42,422 bases of DNA. Source: an uncultured Bacilli bacterium (GTDB lineage Bacteria; Bacillota_I; Bacilli_A; RF39; UBA660). The notes under the pieces were generated by a model. That model did not search any database. It saw nothing but the letters and a program-made list of their open reading frames with translations, and had not been told where the DNA came from. The position numbers were made by a program, and so were the translations under genes. Positions within the stretch are counted from its first letter, which is position 1. The number at the start of each line of letters is the position of its first letter. This document shows, piece by piece, positions 33,225 to 40,600 of the stretch. Location: contig CANRDN010000017.1 in assembly GCA_947629375.1 (NCBI GenBank), positions 1-42,422 on the forward strand. The letters run 5' to 3'.

Positions 33225-35610
33225 TTTCTTCACCTTCTTCTAAGAAACTTAAATCTCTATATTTTTTTAGATTTACTATATCTTCATTTTTTCTAAAGCA
33301 AATATCTTTATACTTGCAATACTGGCAGCCCGTAATCTCTTTATCTTCAGCAATCCATTTAGGGTTTATCGAGAAATCGCCATTAAGAATTAAATCTCTT
33401 GCTGTATCAATCTTTTTATCGACAAGTTTTACTAAATCGTCCATTGTCTCTTTTGATAAAACATTGGAGTAAGCATAGAAACCATTCTTTGTAACTTTTA
33501 AGCTTTTTATATACTCACTATCTTCATAAGTCTTATCAAATTTCATTAAAGGTCCTTCTTCATCTAGTGAATAACCATATAGTTTTAGATTATCATTTTT
33601 CAATTCTTCATAGGTCTTATTAGGTTCAATATTTACTTCCGTACTTAATATTTTTTGAAGATAGAATCCGACACATTTAAAATTATTAAATAAATTACTC
33701 TTCGTAATCAAATACAAATAAATTATAAGTTGCATTCCAATACCATAAACAGAATTATTAATATTTATATCAGCACTTCCCGTTTTATAGTCGATTATCG
33801 ATAATAAAGTTTCATCATCTTCTTCTTTATACATTATTTTATCGACGATTCCTTTGAAAGTTACTTCTATATCACTTGATTTATCTATCTTGATATTCTT
33901 TTCCGTAAAGACATTAACAAACTCGGTATCCTTATAAAAGTCCTTTAATCTTTTTATAACTAAAACTAACTCACTTTTTAGCTTGTTTAGATAAAATTTC
34001 TCTTTATAATTAAATGTTTTGTCTTTCAAAAACTCTTCATAATGTTTATCTAAATCAAAATCATCATCATAGACGTGAGATAAAACATAATGAAATAAAC
34101 TTCCTAAAATAGTATAAAAAGTCTCTTCATAGATATTAAGTTTTAATATATTATCGATATAGTATCTAAAAGCACACTTATAATAAGTGTCGATTGTCGA
34201 ATAAGATAAAGTTAGCTTATTATCAAGTCTCTTATAAAGTGACTCTTTAGATATAGCTTTAAACTTGTTATCAAATTCAGAATATCTTATTTTGAAAGAA
34301 TTAAAGTAATCACTTAAATTTTCATCTTTTTCATTATATTTAATTAAATTATCGAGCATATAAGATAATTTTAACTCTGAATAAGGAAGGGATGCAGATG
34401 TTTCTAAGGTAGCTTTTTCTTCTTTAAATAAAGAGTTAGATAACAAGTTAGAAGGATAATAAGAAGTATCTAAGTAAAGAAGTTTATATGTTACAAAAAT
34501 ATTTTTAATGGCTTTCAAATTATTAATTGTAGCTTCATTTTCCATTTTGTTTTTAGTAGATGTTAAATCAAGTCCCACAAGACTTTTAATCGAGTCATCG
34601 ATATAATCTTCATCTTTAAATACTTTTGGTATACTTCCTTGATTGAAACCTAGAAGGAAGACATAATCATCGTCATCATAATAAGAATTATTTAAAGTAG
34701 CAACTCTTACTTTATTTTGTAGGATATTGTTGTCGATAACTAATTTCCCAAGTTCTTCTTTTACAGCACTTATTACCACATCTTTAGAATATTCCAAGTC
34801 ATTATATTTATTAAATACATTTAAGAAATTTTTATAAATGCAAGAGTTTAATTCATTATTAAGACCAAAAGAAGAAATAAAGTTTAAAGTTTCTTCAAAT
34901 GATTTAGTGCTTTCTAAAACTTCTAATGCTTCTTTGCCTATTAAAGTACTTAAAATAGTTGAACTAGTAGATATATCTACAGGAATATTAAACATCTTAA
35001 ATAATTTTAAAATTTCAAGATTATAAGAAGAATCTAAATTCAAAAGATAGATTTTATTTATATCGACATTACGATTTATTAACTCGACAATTTTATTTAT
35101 GACAAATAATATTTCATCTTCCATCGTATCAAATTTATAGAAAGGAATTTCTTTTTCAATAGACTTTTTCTCTATAAATTTATAATTAAAGTTACTAAGA
35201 ATCTTTTTGTCGAAACTAGATAAATAATCGTATCCAAAAACGATAAAAGGTACATTTTTATAAGACTCGATAAACAAAGGATTAAAAGTAAGTAAGTTAT
35301 TTTCTACAAGTTCTTTTTTTAGATTAACTAGAAAGTCAAGTTTTTCATTATGATACTTTTTATCTTCGACATAATATAGGTTATCAAGGTAATACTTAGA
35401 TACTTCGTAACTATATTTATATTTTTCCATCAAATAAAGAATTGCTTCTTCATTGTAATCAAAGAAAACATTTCTTTTTAATTCTTCTAGAGTATAAAGT
35501 TTAACATTAACTAATTTATTCTTATTGTTTAGATAATCAAAAATCTTATCTTTTACCATATAAGGTGTTACAATTATTGTTTTATTTTCAAGTTTATCTA
35601 AAAAGTCCAT
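33217..35610 (-). CDS. addB: ATP-dependent nuclease subunit B (AddB/RexB), compact form
   Basis: The partner subunit of AddA, which scans DNA and holds a nuclease domain. 797 residues, much shorter than Bacillus AddB (about 1160). No Walker A motif is seen near the N terminus, as in RexB. The C-terminal part has LSYSTIDTYYKCAFRYYID (first Fe-S cysteine), GIVDKIMYKEED...SIIDYKTG (nuclease), and GCQYCKYKDICF (three further Fe-S cysteines), so the Fe-S-stapled nuclease is intact. AAAGGA lies 9-10 bases before the ATG. An extended -10 (ATGTTATAAT, 35648-35639) precedes the gene. Confidence 0.9.
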   Translation of the reverse strand: MDFLDKLENKTIIVTPYMVKDKIFDYLNNKNKLVNVKLYTLEELKRNVFFDYNEEAILYLMEKYKYSYEVSKYYLDNLYYVEDKKYHNEKLDFLVNLKKELVENNLLTFNPLFIESYKNVPFIVFGYDYLSSFDKKILSNFNYKFIEKKSIEKEIPFYKFDTMEDEILFVINKIVELINRNVDINKIYLLNLDSSYNLEILKLFKMFNIPVDISTSSTILSTLIGKEALEVLESTKSFEETLNFISSFGLNNELNSCIYKNFLNVFNKYNDLEYSKDVVISAVKEELGKLVIDNNILQNKVRVATLNNSYYDDDDYVFLLGFNQGSIPKVFKDEDYIDDSIKSLVGLDLTSTKNKMENEATINNLKAIKNIFVTYKLLYLDTSYYPSNLLSNSLFKEEKATLETSASLPYSELKLSYMLDNLIKYNEKDENLSDYFNSFKIRYSEFDNKFKAISKESLYKRLDNKLTLSYSTIDTYYKCAFRYYIDNILKLNIYEETFYTILGSLFHYVLSHVYDDDFDLDKHYEEFLKDKTFNYKEKFYLNKLKSELVLVIKRLKDFYKDTEFVNVFTEKNIKIDKSSDIEVTFKGIVDKIMYKEEDDETLLSIIDYKTGSADININNSVYGIGMQLIIYLYLITKSNLFNNFKCVGFYLQKILSTEVNIEPNKTYEELKNDNLKLYGYSLDEEGPLMKFDKTYEDSEYIKSLKVTKNGFYAYSNVLSKETMDDLVKLVDKKIDTARDLILNGDFSINPKWIAEDKEITGCQYCKYKDICFRKNEDIVNLKKYRDLSFLEEGEENA

Positions 35611-35638
35611 AACATAAATCCTTTCTTTTCATAAATAT

Positions 35639-35649
35639 ATTATAACATC
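35639..35649 (-). promoter_or_regulatory. Extended -10 promoter element of addBA
   Basis: GATGTTATAAT on the minus strand, about 29 bases before the addB ATG. The -35 region is not clear. Confidence 0.5.
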
Positions 35650-35654
35650 TCCAA

Positions 35655-35704
35655 AAAGAAAAAAGAACTATTCCAAGATGGTTTTCATATTAGAAAGTTC
35701 TTTT
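35655..35704 (-). terminator. Terminator overlapping the 3' end of the GH10-like gene
   Basis: Nine-bp arms AAAAGAACT (35704-35696) and AGTTCTTTT (35669-35661) with a 26-base loop that can pair further (TTC/GAA), followed by a T-rich tract. The upstream arm is inside the coding sequence. Confidence 0.6.
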
Positions 35705-36843
35705 AAAGTATTAGAAGTTTGATAGTCTTTATTGAATAAATAATTGTAACTGAAAAGAGAAAAACCTTGGTATTTTGAATCCGTTCTCGATACTAAAATT
35801 TGTCTTTTAATTATATCTGTTTTATTAATCCATTCTTCCTTGCCACTCAAGGCATATGTATCACTTTTTCCTGATTTATAAATAGCAAGAGCTGGAAGCA
35901 ATTTGATTTCTTTATCTTTTATTAGACTGCTCCACTCTTTTAAAGTATTGGTAAAAGGACGGGTCTCGTTTTCAAATCCAAAATAAATTTGAGGCATTAC
36001 ATAATCTAAGTATTCGTGACTCTTAAGTATTTCTTTTATGTCGAGAAAACTATTATAACAGTTATCGATATTTCCTTCTGGTGCAATTCCAAATAAAACA
36101 TCTTTATTTGTTTTTTTGATTACTTTATTAGTATTTTTTATAAGACTTTTAACATTATTTAATCTATATGTTTCAAGGTCATCTTTACCACCATTTTTTA
36201 TATACAAGTCGTAACTATCCAAATCTATTTTAGTATCCGGATAAAAATAATCATCAAAAGTAACTCCATCAATATGATACTTTTTTACTATCTCCTCTAT
36301 TCCACCCACAATAAGATCATTTACTTCTTTGTTTCCAGGATCTAAATAGATTCCTTTAGAAGTTGCGCTACAGAAATTATTTTTTTTACATAAATTATCA
36401 GCTGGTAAAAGATTAAAATCATTTGAGTTACTTATTCTGTAAGGATTAACCCAAGCATCAAACTTAATTCCTCTTTTATGAGCTTCATCGATAAAGTATT
36501 CTAAGACATCATAGTTGGGTGCCTTATTCTTATCTGTTAGAATATAACTACTTAAAGGATAATAACTAGACTCATAAATAGAATCACCAAAAGGTCTAAT
36601 ATGAACGATAATTCTATTTAGATTTAAAGACTTTATATTATCGAGGATTTCTCTAATATTTTTCTTTTGATTATCTTCACTTTTTCCCTTAATATAATTT
36701 TCAAATTCGATATAAGAAAAATATACTGCTCTTGTTTCACTAAATTTATTTTTTTCTTTAGCAATAATACTATCTTCACTATCAAAAATAAAGAAAAAAG
36801 AAATTACAAAAAGAATGCCTACTACCATAGTCCAATATTTCAT
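35668..36843 (-). CDS. GH10-like (DUF187/YngK-type) extracytoplasmic glycoside hydrolase
   Basis: 391 residues with an N-terminal membrane anchor or uncleaved signal (about 5-20, WTMVVGILFVISFFFIF), so it acts outside the membrane. The TIM-barrel domain shows the family blocks AVYFSYIEFENY, NRIIVHIRPFGDSIYESSYYP, EAHKRGIKFDAWVNPYR, DGVTFDDYFYP and MPQIYFGFEN. Members of this family include hydrolases acting on peptidoglycan-like glycans; the substrate here is not known. GGTGAT precedes the ATG. It is divergent from the paralogue pair at 36911-38132. Confidence 0.88.
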   Translation of the reverse strand: MKYWTMVVGILFVISFFFIFDSEDSIIAKEKNKFSETRAVYFSYIEFENYIKGKSEDNQKKNIREILDNIKSLNLNRIIVHIRPFGDSIYESSYYPLSSYILTDKNKAPNYDVLEYFIDEAHKRGIKFDAWVNPYRISNSNDFNLLPADNLCKKNNFCSATSKGIYLDPGNKEVNDLIVGGIEEIVKKYHIDGVTFDDYFYPDTKIDLDSYDLYIKNGGKDDLETYRLNNVKSLIKNTNKVIKKTNKDVLFGIAPEGNIDNCYNSFLDIKEILKSHEYLDYVMPQIYFGFENETRPFTNTLKEWSSLIKDKEIKLLPALAIYKSGKSDTYALSGKEEWINKTDIIKRQILVSRTDSKYQGFSLFSYNYLFNKDYQTSNTLKELSNMKTILE

Positions 36844-36880
36844 TTTATCACCATTAAATTATATGCTTGTCTACTTTATT

Positions 36881-36891
36881 TATGTTATAAT
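36881..36891 (+). promoter_or_regulatory. Extended -10 promoter of the paralogue pair
   Basis: TATGTTATAAT, a perfect TRTGnTATAAT match, 20 bases before the ATG at 36911. The -35 is weak. Confidence 0.65.
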
Positions 36892-36910
36892 TTTTTTAGG
36901 GAGAATTTTT

Positions 36911-37513
36911 ATGGTTAAAGTTGAAGAGATTGGAAAAGATTGTGTAAAAGATGATTGTGTTTTAGTAATGATTCCATTTACAGAAGGACTTGAAATAAGT
37001 GATTATAATACTGGTGAACAAATTTTTTATTTTACGAAAAATGATCATAAGTATATAAATAAATATTTAGAAGATGAAAGAAAAATAGGATTCCCTAATA
37101 GTAATATTCCTTTTCATAAAGCAATTAAAAATTTTAAAATATATAATGTTGCACATCAAATATTAAATTATGGAACTATATATAAAATTGGAACTTACAA
37201 AAAGAATATTATTGATCATACCGATATGAGTGAGTTAAGTACCGTAGAAAAAGTGGTTTGGGAAAGAAGTGATTATAAATATTACACTTGTTTTGCAAGT
37301 GTTATAAGAGATGGTGACGAAGCCCTTTTTGTTGTTTCAGACAAAGTTGTACCTGAACTAGAGATGACTCCAGAAGAATTAAAAAGTTTAAAGCTATTGA
37401 ATAAGGTTAAATTTAGTATATTTAATAGTGGAAAAGCAATTTCTAAAGTTTCAAGTAACAAAACAGAGAAAAATCGTGAAGAAGTTAAAAAGTTATCTAA
37501 AAAATTAAAATAA
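36911..37513 (+). CDS. Hypothetical protein, first of a tandem paralogue pair
   Basis: 200 residues, soluble-looking, with no signal peptide. It shares with the next gene the blocks LVMIPFTEGLEI, YLEDERKIGFPNSNIP, IYNVAHQILNYGTIY and VSDKVVPELEM. The C terminus is Lys-rich (KNREEVKKLSKKLK). I do not recognise the family. The open frame extends to 36815 as a hydrophobic stretch through the promoter, but AGGGAG and the TATGTTATAAT element place the real start at 36911. It is followed by its paralogue after 22 bases. Confidence 0.75.
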   Translation: MVKVEEIGKDCVKDDCVLVMIPFTEGLEISDYNTGEQIFYFTKNDHKYINKYLEDERKIGFPNSNIPFHKAIKNFKIYNVAHQILNYGTIYKIGTYKKNIIDHTDMSELSTVEKVVWERSDYKYYTCFASVIRDGDEALFVVSDKVVPELEMTPEELKSLKLLNKVKFSIFNSGKAISKVSSNKTEKNREEVKKLSKKLK

Positions 37514-37535
37514 CATTTATTTTGTAGGAGGTTTT

Positions 37536-38132
37536 ATGCTTAAGATAAAAATAATAAAAGAACCATTTAAAAATGAAGATGGTGCATTAGTAATGTTTCC
37601 TTTTAGAAAAGGACTTAGAATCGAAGAATACTATCGAGATAAAAAATTATTATTCTTGTTAAGAGATGATAAGTTTGGTTATAAAAATGAATATTTAAAT
37701 GATGAAAGAAGAGAAAAATTCCCTTATAGTAATATTCCCGTTTTTAATACAATTAAAGGCTTACACATCTATAAGGTAGCTAATCAAATACTTAATTATA
37801 ATCAAATATATCTAGTTAAGTACTATAAAGAAGATTATGTATATGATGGAACTAACACAAGTGAATCTCATAAAGAAATTCTTGAAGACACTGAACTTGT
37901 AAGTGTTATTAACGATGATGACCCTAATAGTGATAAAGCTTATATGGTAATAAGTGATAAAAGGGTTCCTGAACTAGAACTAAATGCTAAAGAGTTAAAA
38001 AACTTAATCACTTTAAAGCAAGTTGAACTAGAACAAATGAAAGAACCTTATATACCTACTTTATTAAACAAAGGGATTACAAAAGACGATGTAAAAAAGG
38101 CAAAAAGACTTGTAAAAGAAAAACGTTCTTAA
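37536..38132 (+). CDS. Hypothetical protein, second of a tandem paralogue pair
   Basis: 198 residues, with AGGAGG 4-5 bases before the ATG. Homologous to the preceding gene along its whole length: ALVMFPFRKGLRI, YLNDERREKFPYSNIP, IYKVANQILNYNQIY, VISDKRVPELEL. The central region has diverged most (DGTNTSESHKEILEDTELVSV). The conserved DER, FPxSNIP and QILNY blocks suggest a folded enzyme or binding domain rather than a repeat. Function is unknown. Its stop codon sits inside a hairpin that also serves the convergent queA. Confidence 0.75.
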   Translation: MLKIKIIKEPFKNEDGALVMFPFRKGLRIEEYYRDKKLLFLLRDDKFGYKNEYLNDERREKFPYSNIPVFNTIKGLHIYKVANQILNYNQIYLVKYYKEDYVYDGTNTSESHKEILEDTELVSVINDDDPNSDKAYMVISDKRVPELELNAKELKNLITLKQVELEQMKEPYIPTLLNKGITKDDVKKAKRLVKEKRS

Positions 38133-38148
38133 TGAACGTTTTATTTGT
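38121..38148. terminator. Bidirectional terminator between the paralogue pair and queA
   Basis: AAACGTTC (38121-38128) and GAACGTTT (38134-38141) form an 8-bp stem with a 5-base loop. The + strand continues TTATTT and the minus strand TTTCTTTT, so it can stop both convergent transcripts. Confidence 0.85.
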
Positions 38149-39172
38149 CAGTTATGAACATCGAATCTCCAAATGAGAAGAAACGATATTTATTTTTAAT
38201 AGCTTCATTGTAAGCATTTAAAATATTTTCTCTTCCAGCTAAGGCACTAACAAGCATCACAAGAGTTGACTTTGGAAGATGGAAATTAGTTACTAAATTA
38301 TTTACAATTTTAAATTCGTATCCAGGATAAATGAAGATATCTGTCCAACCAGAGTCTTCTTTTAATTTTCCATACTTTGTAGCAACTGTTTCTAGTACTC
38401 TAACAGAAGTTGTTCCAACTACTACAACTTTGTGACCAGTTTCTTTCGTTTTATTAATCGTATCACAAGCTTGTTGAGATATTTGATAAAACTCACTATG
38501 CATATGATGTTCTAAAATATTTTCGACATTGACTGGTCTAAAAGTTCCAAGCCCAACGTGTAAGGTAAGATAAACTATGTTTACTCCTTTTTCTTCAATT
38601 TCTTTTAATAGCTCAGGAGTAAAATGTAGTCCGGCTGTTGGAGCTGCTGCACTTCCTAAGTTCTTCGCATATACAGTCTGATATCTATTTTGATCTTTCA
38701 ATTGTTCGTGAATATATGGTGGTAGTGGCATTGTCCCAAGTTTATCAAGTATTTCATATAAAACGCCAGAATAAATTAGTTCAAACTTTCTTATTCCTTC
38801 TTCCCCTACTTCGATACATTTAGCTTTTAGTAATCCATCACCAAAAGATACTACTGTATCTAGCTTTACTCTTTTAGCAGGCTTACATAAAGTTTCCCAA
38901 GTATTTCCTGTTATATTTTTTAAAAGTAATACTTCAATAACAGCTTTTGTATCCATCTTTTCACCGATTAATCGTGCAGGAATTACTTTTGTATCATTAA
39001 GAACTAAAGAATCACCTTTATCTAAATAATCTATTAAATTTTTAAATGTTTTATGTATAACTTCACCAGTGTTTTTATTTAACACCAATAATTTTGATGA
39101 AGATCTATCATCAAGTGGTGTTTGAGCAATTAATTCTTCTGGTAAATCATAATCAAAATCTTCTAGTTTCAT
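38141..39172 (-). CDS. queA: S-adenosylmethionine:tRNA ribosyltransferase-isomerase
   Basis: Adds the cyclopentenediol-forming ribosyl group from SAM to preQ1 at the wobble position, making epoxyqueuosine in tRNA-Asp/Asn/His/Tyr. 343 residues with family blocks [22 protein letters not shown] at the start (split here by Leu-rich sequence), [41 protein letters not shown] and [19 protein letters not shown] precedes the ATG. It is two bases after the 112-residue gene, in the ruvB operon. ruvB-queA linkage is common in bacteria. Confidence 0.97.
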   Translation of the reverse strand: MKLEDFDYDLPEELIAQTPLDDRSSSKLLVLNKNTGEVIHKTFKNLIDYLDKGDSLVLNDTKVIPARLIGEKMDTKAVIEVLLLKNITGNTWETLCKPAKRVKLDTVVSFGDGLLKAKCIEVGEEGIRKFELIYSGVLYEILDKLGTMPLPPYIHEQLKDQNRYQTVYAKNLGSAAAPTAGLHFTPELLKEIEEKGVNIVYLTLHVGLGTFRPVNVENILEHHMHSEFYQISQQACDTINKTKETGHKVVVVGTTSVRVLETVATKYGKLKEDSGWTDIFIYPGYEFKIVNNLVTNFHLPKSTLVMLVSALAGRENILNAYNEAIKNKYRFFSFGDSMFITDK

Positions 39173-39174
39173 AA

Positions 39175-39513
39175 CTACTCCTTTGTTGTTTTCTTATCTA
39201 TCTTACTTTTTATTTTATCCATTTTAGCAAATTGTTCATCCAAAGTTTTAGAGTTTTTGATGATATCATCGACTTTATCTTTGTAGGCATCGATATACTT
39301 TTCGTAGTCTTTTTCATCTATTTCTTTTAAATAAATCATAATAAGTCCAATTCCTTGAGGTGAAACTTTTCTTATTTTATCCTGATAAACTCGATAGACA
39401 TACCCTAAGATAGTTGAATAATCATTAACATCTTTATTTAAATACTTACAATAATTATCGATACTTGATGCGACTAACATCAAGTATTTAGTCATTTCAT
39501 TCATTTCCATCAT
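39175..39513 (-). CDS. Hypothetical protein between ruvB and queA
   Basis: 112 residues, helical and highly charged ([14 protein letters not shown] tail), with [28 protein letters not shown] in the middle. No known motif. Its first 17 bases overlap the end of ruvB in another frame, and GAGGAT inside ruvB serves as the ribosome binding site, so it is probably translationally coupled. The start could be either of two adjacent ATGs. Its function is unknown. Confidence 0.7.
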   Translation of the reverse strand: MMEMNEMTKYLMLVASSIDNYCKYLNKDVNDYSTILGYVYRVYQDKIRKVSPQGIGLIMIYLKEIDEKDYEKYIDAYKDKVDDIIKNSKTLDEQFAKMDKIKSKIDKKTTKE

Positions 39514-40531
39514 TTATATCCTCATCAAATAACGTGTTTTGATAATGCAAGTTTAGATGTTTATATCCTAAATCAGTAACTACTCTACCTCTTGGTGTTC
39601 TTTTAAGAAGACCTTTTTGTAACAAGTATGGTTCGTACACATCTTCAATTGTTGTTACTTCTTCTCCGATAACACTTGCAATTGCTTCGACACCAACTGG
39701 TCCACCATTAAACTTTTGAATAATGGCTTTAAGTAATTGATGGTCAGTATCATCAAGTCCAATGTCATCAACTTTTAATCTTTCAAGAGCCTTTTTAGTT
39801 ACTTCTAAATCAATTTCGTCTTTACCATCGACAATTGCAAAGTCTCTAACACGCTTAAACATCCTGTTAGCAATTCTTGGAGTTCCTCTACTTCTAGATG
39901 CCAACTCCTTAGCTGCTTCATCATTAATTGGGGCATTAAGAACTCTTGATGTTCTTTTAATAATTGCCATAAGTTCATCAGTGTCATAATATTGCATTTT
40001 AGCAGTTATTCCAAATCTATCACGCAAAGGTGCAGTTAAGTCTCCAGCTCTTGTAGTAGCACCTACCAAAGTAAATGGTGGCAAATTAATTCGAATATTT
40101 CTTGAGTTTCCTTCACTACCAACAATAATATCTAAGACATAATCTTCCATTGCTGAATATAAGACTTCTTCAACAAAAGATGGAATTCTATGTATTTCAT
40201 CGATAAATAATACATCACCTGGTTCAAGAGAAGACAAAATAGCAGCCAAATCACCTGTCTTTTCGATACTTGGTCCACTAGCCATTCTTATGTTACTTCC
40301 AAGTTCATTAGCGATAATATAGGCAAGAGTTGTTTTACCTAAACCTGGTGGTCCATAAAGCAAAACGTGATCTAGACTTTCATTACGCTTTTTAGCAGAT
40401 TCAATAAAAACTTTAATATTTTCTTTAACATCTTTTTGACCTATATATTCATCAAGAGTTTCTGGTCTAATATTATCTAAAGTTTCATCTTCTTTTGTTT
40501 CTTCTTCTGTAAAAATTTCATTCTTGCTCAT
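39497..40531 (-). CDS. ruvB: Holliday junction branch migration helicase RuvB
   Basis: AAA+ motor that drives branch migration with RuvA. 344 residues starting [11 protein letters not shown]. Walker A GPPGLGKT (60-67), Walker B LFIDEIHR, sensor 1 GATTRAG, the arginine-finger block [10 protein letters not shown], and a winged-helix C-terminal domain ending in [23 protein letters not shown] precedes the ATG at 40531; the long upstream frame passes through the promoter and terminator and was rejected. ruvA is not adjacent. The stop is TGA. Confidence 0.98.
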   Translation of the reverse strand: MSKNEIFTEEETKEDETLDNIRPETLDEYIGQKDVKENIKVFIESAKKRNESLDHVLLYGPPGLGKTTLAYIIANELGSNIRMASGPSIEKTGDLAAILSSLEPGDVLFIDEIHRIPSFVEEVLYSAMEDYVLDIIVGSEGNSRNIRINLPPFTLVGATTRAGDLTAPLRDRFGITAKMQYYDTDELMAIIKRTSRVLNAPINDEAAKELASRSRGTPRIANRMFKRVRDFAIVDGKDEIDLEVTKKALERLKVDDIGLDDTDHQLLKAIIQKFNGGPVGVEAIASVIGEEVTTIEDVYEPYLLQKGLLKRTPRGRVVTDLGYKHLNLHYQNTLFDEDINDGNE

Positions 40532-40550
40532 ATCATCACTTCCTGTAGAT

Positions 40551-40579
40551 ATTATAATACATTTGTTTATAGTTAACAA
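40551..40579 (-). promoter_or_regulatory. ruvB operon promoter
   Basis: Minus strand TTGTTA (40579-40574), 17 bp spacer, TATAAT (40556-40551). No SOS (LexA/DinR) box of the CGAACnnnnGTTCG type was seen near it. Confidence 0.7.
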
Positions 40580-40600
40580 GAAAAAAGCCCTAAGGCTTTT
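40580..40600 (-). terminator. Terminator of the surface protein gene
   Basis: AAAAGCC (40600-40594) and GGCTTTT (40589-40583), four-base loop, with the T run continuing on the minus strand. It overlaps the stop codon of the surface protein. Confidence 0.85.

Noticed and set aside
36815-36910. Hydrophobic N-terminal extension of the first paralogue that would look like a signal peptide
   Set aside because: It overlaps the extended -10 promoter, and the ribosome binding site fits the ATG at 36911.
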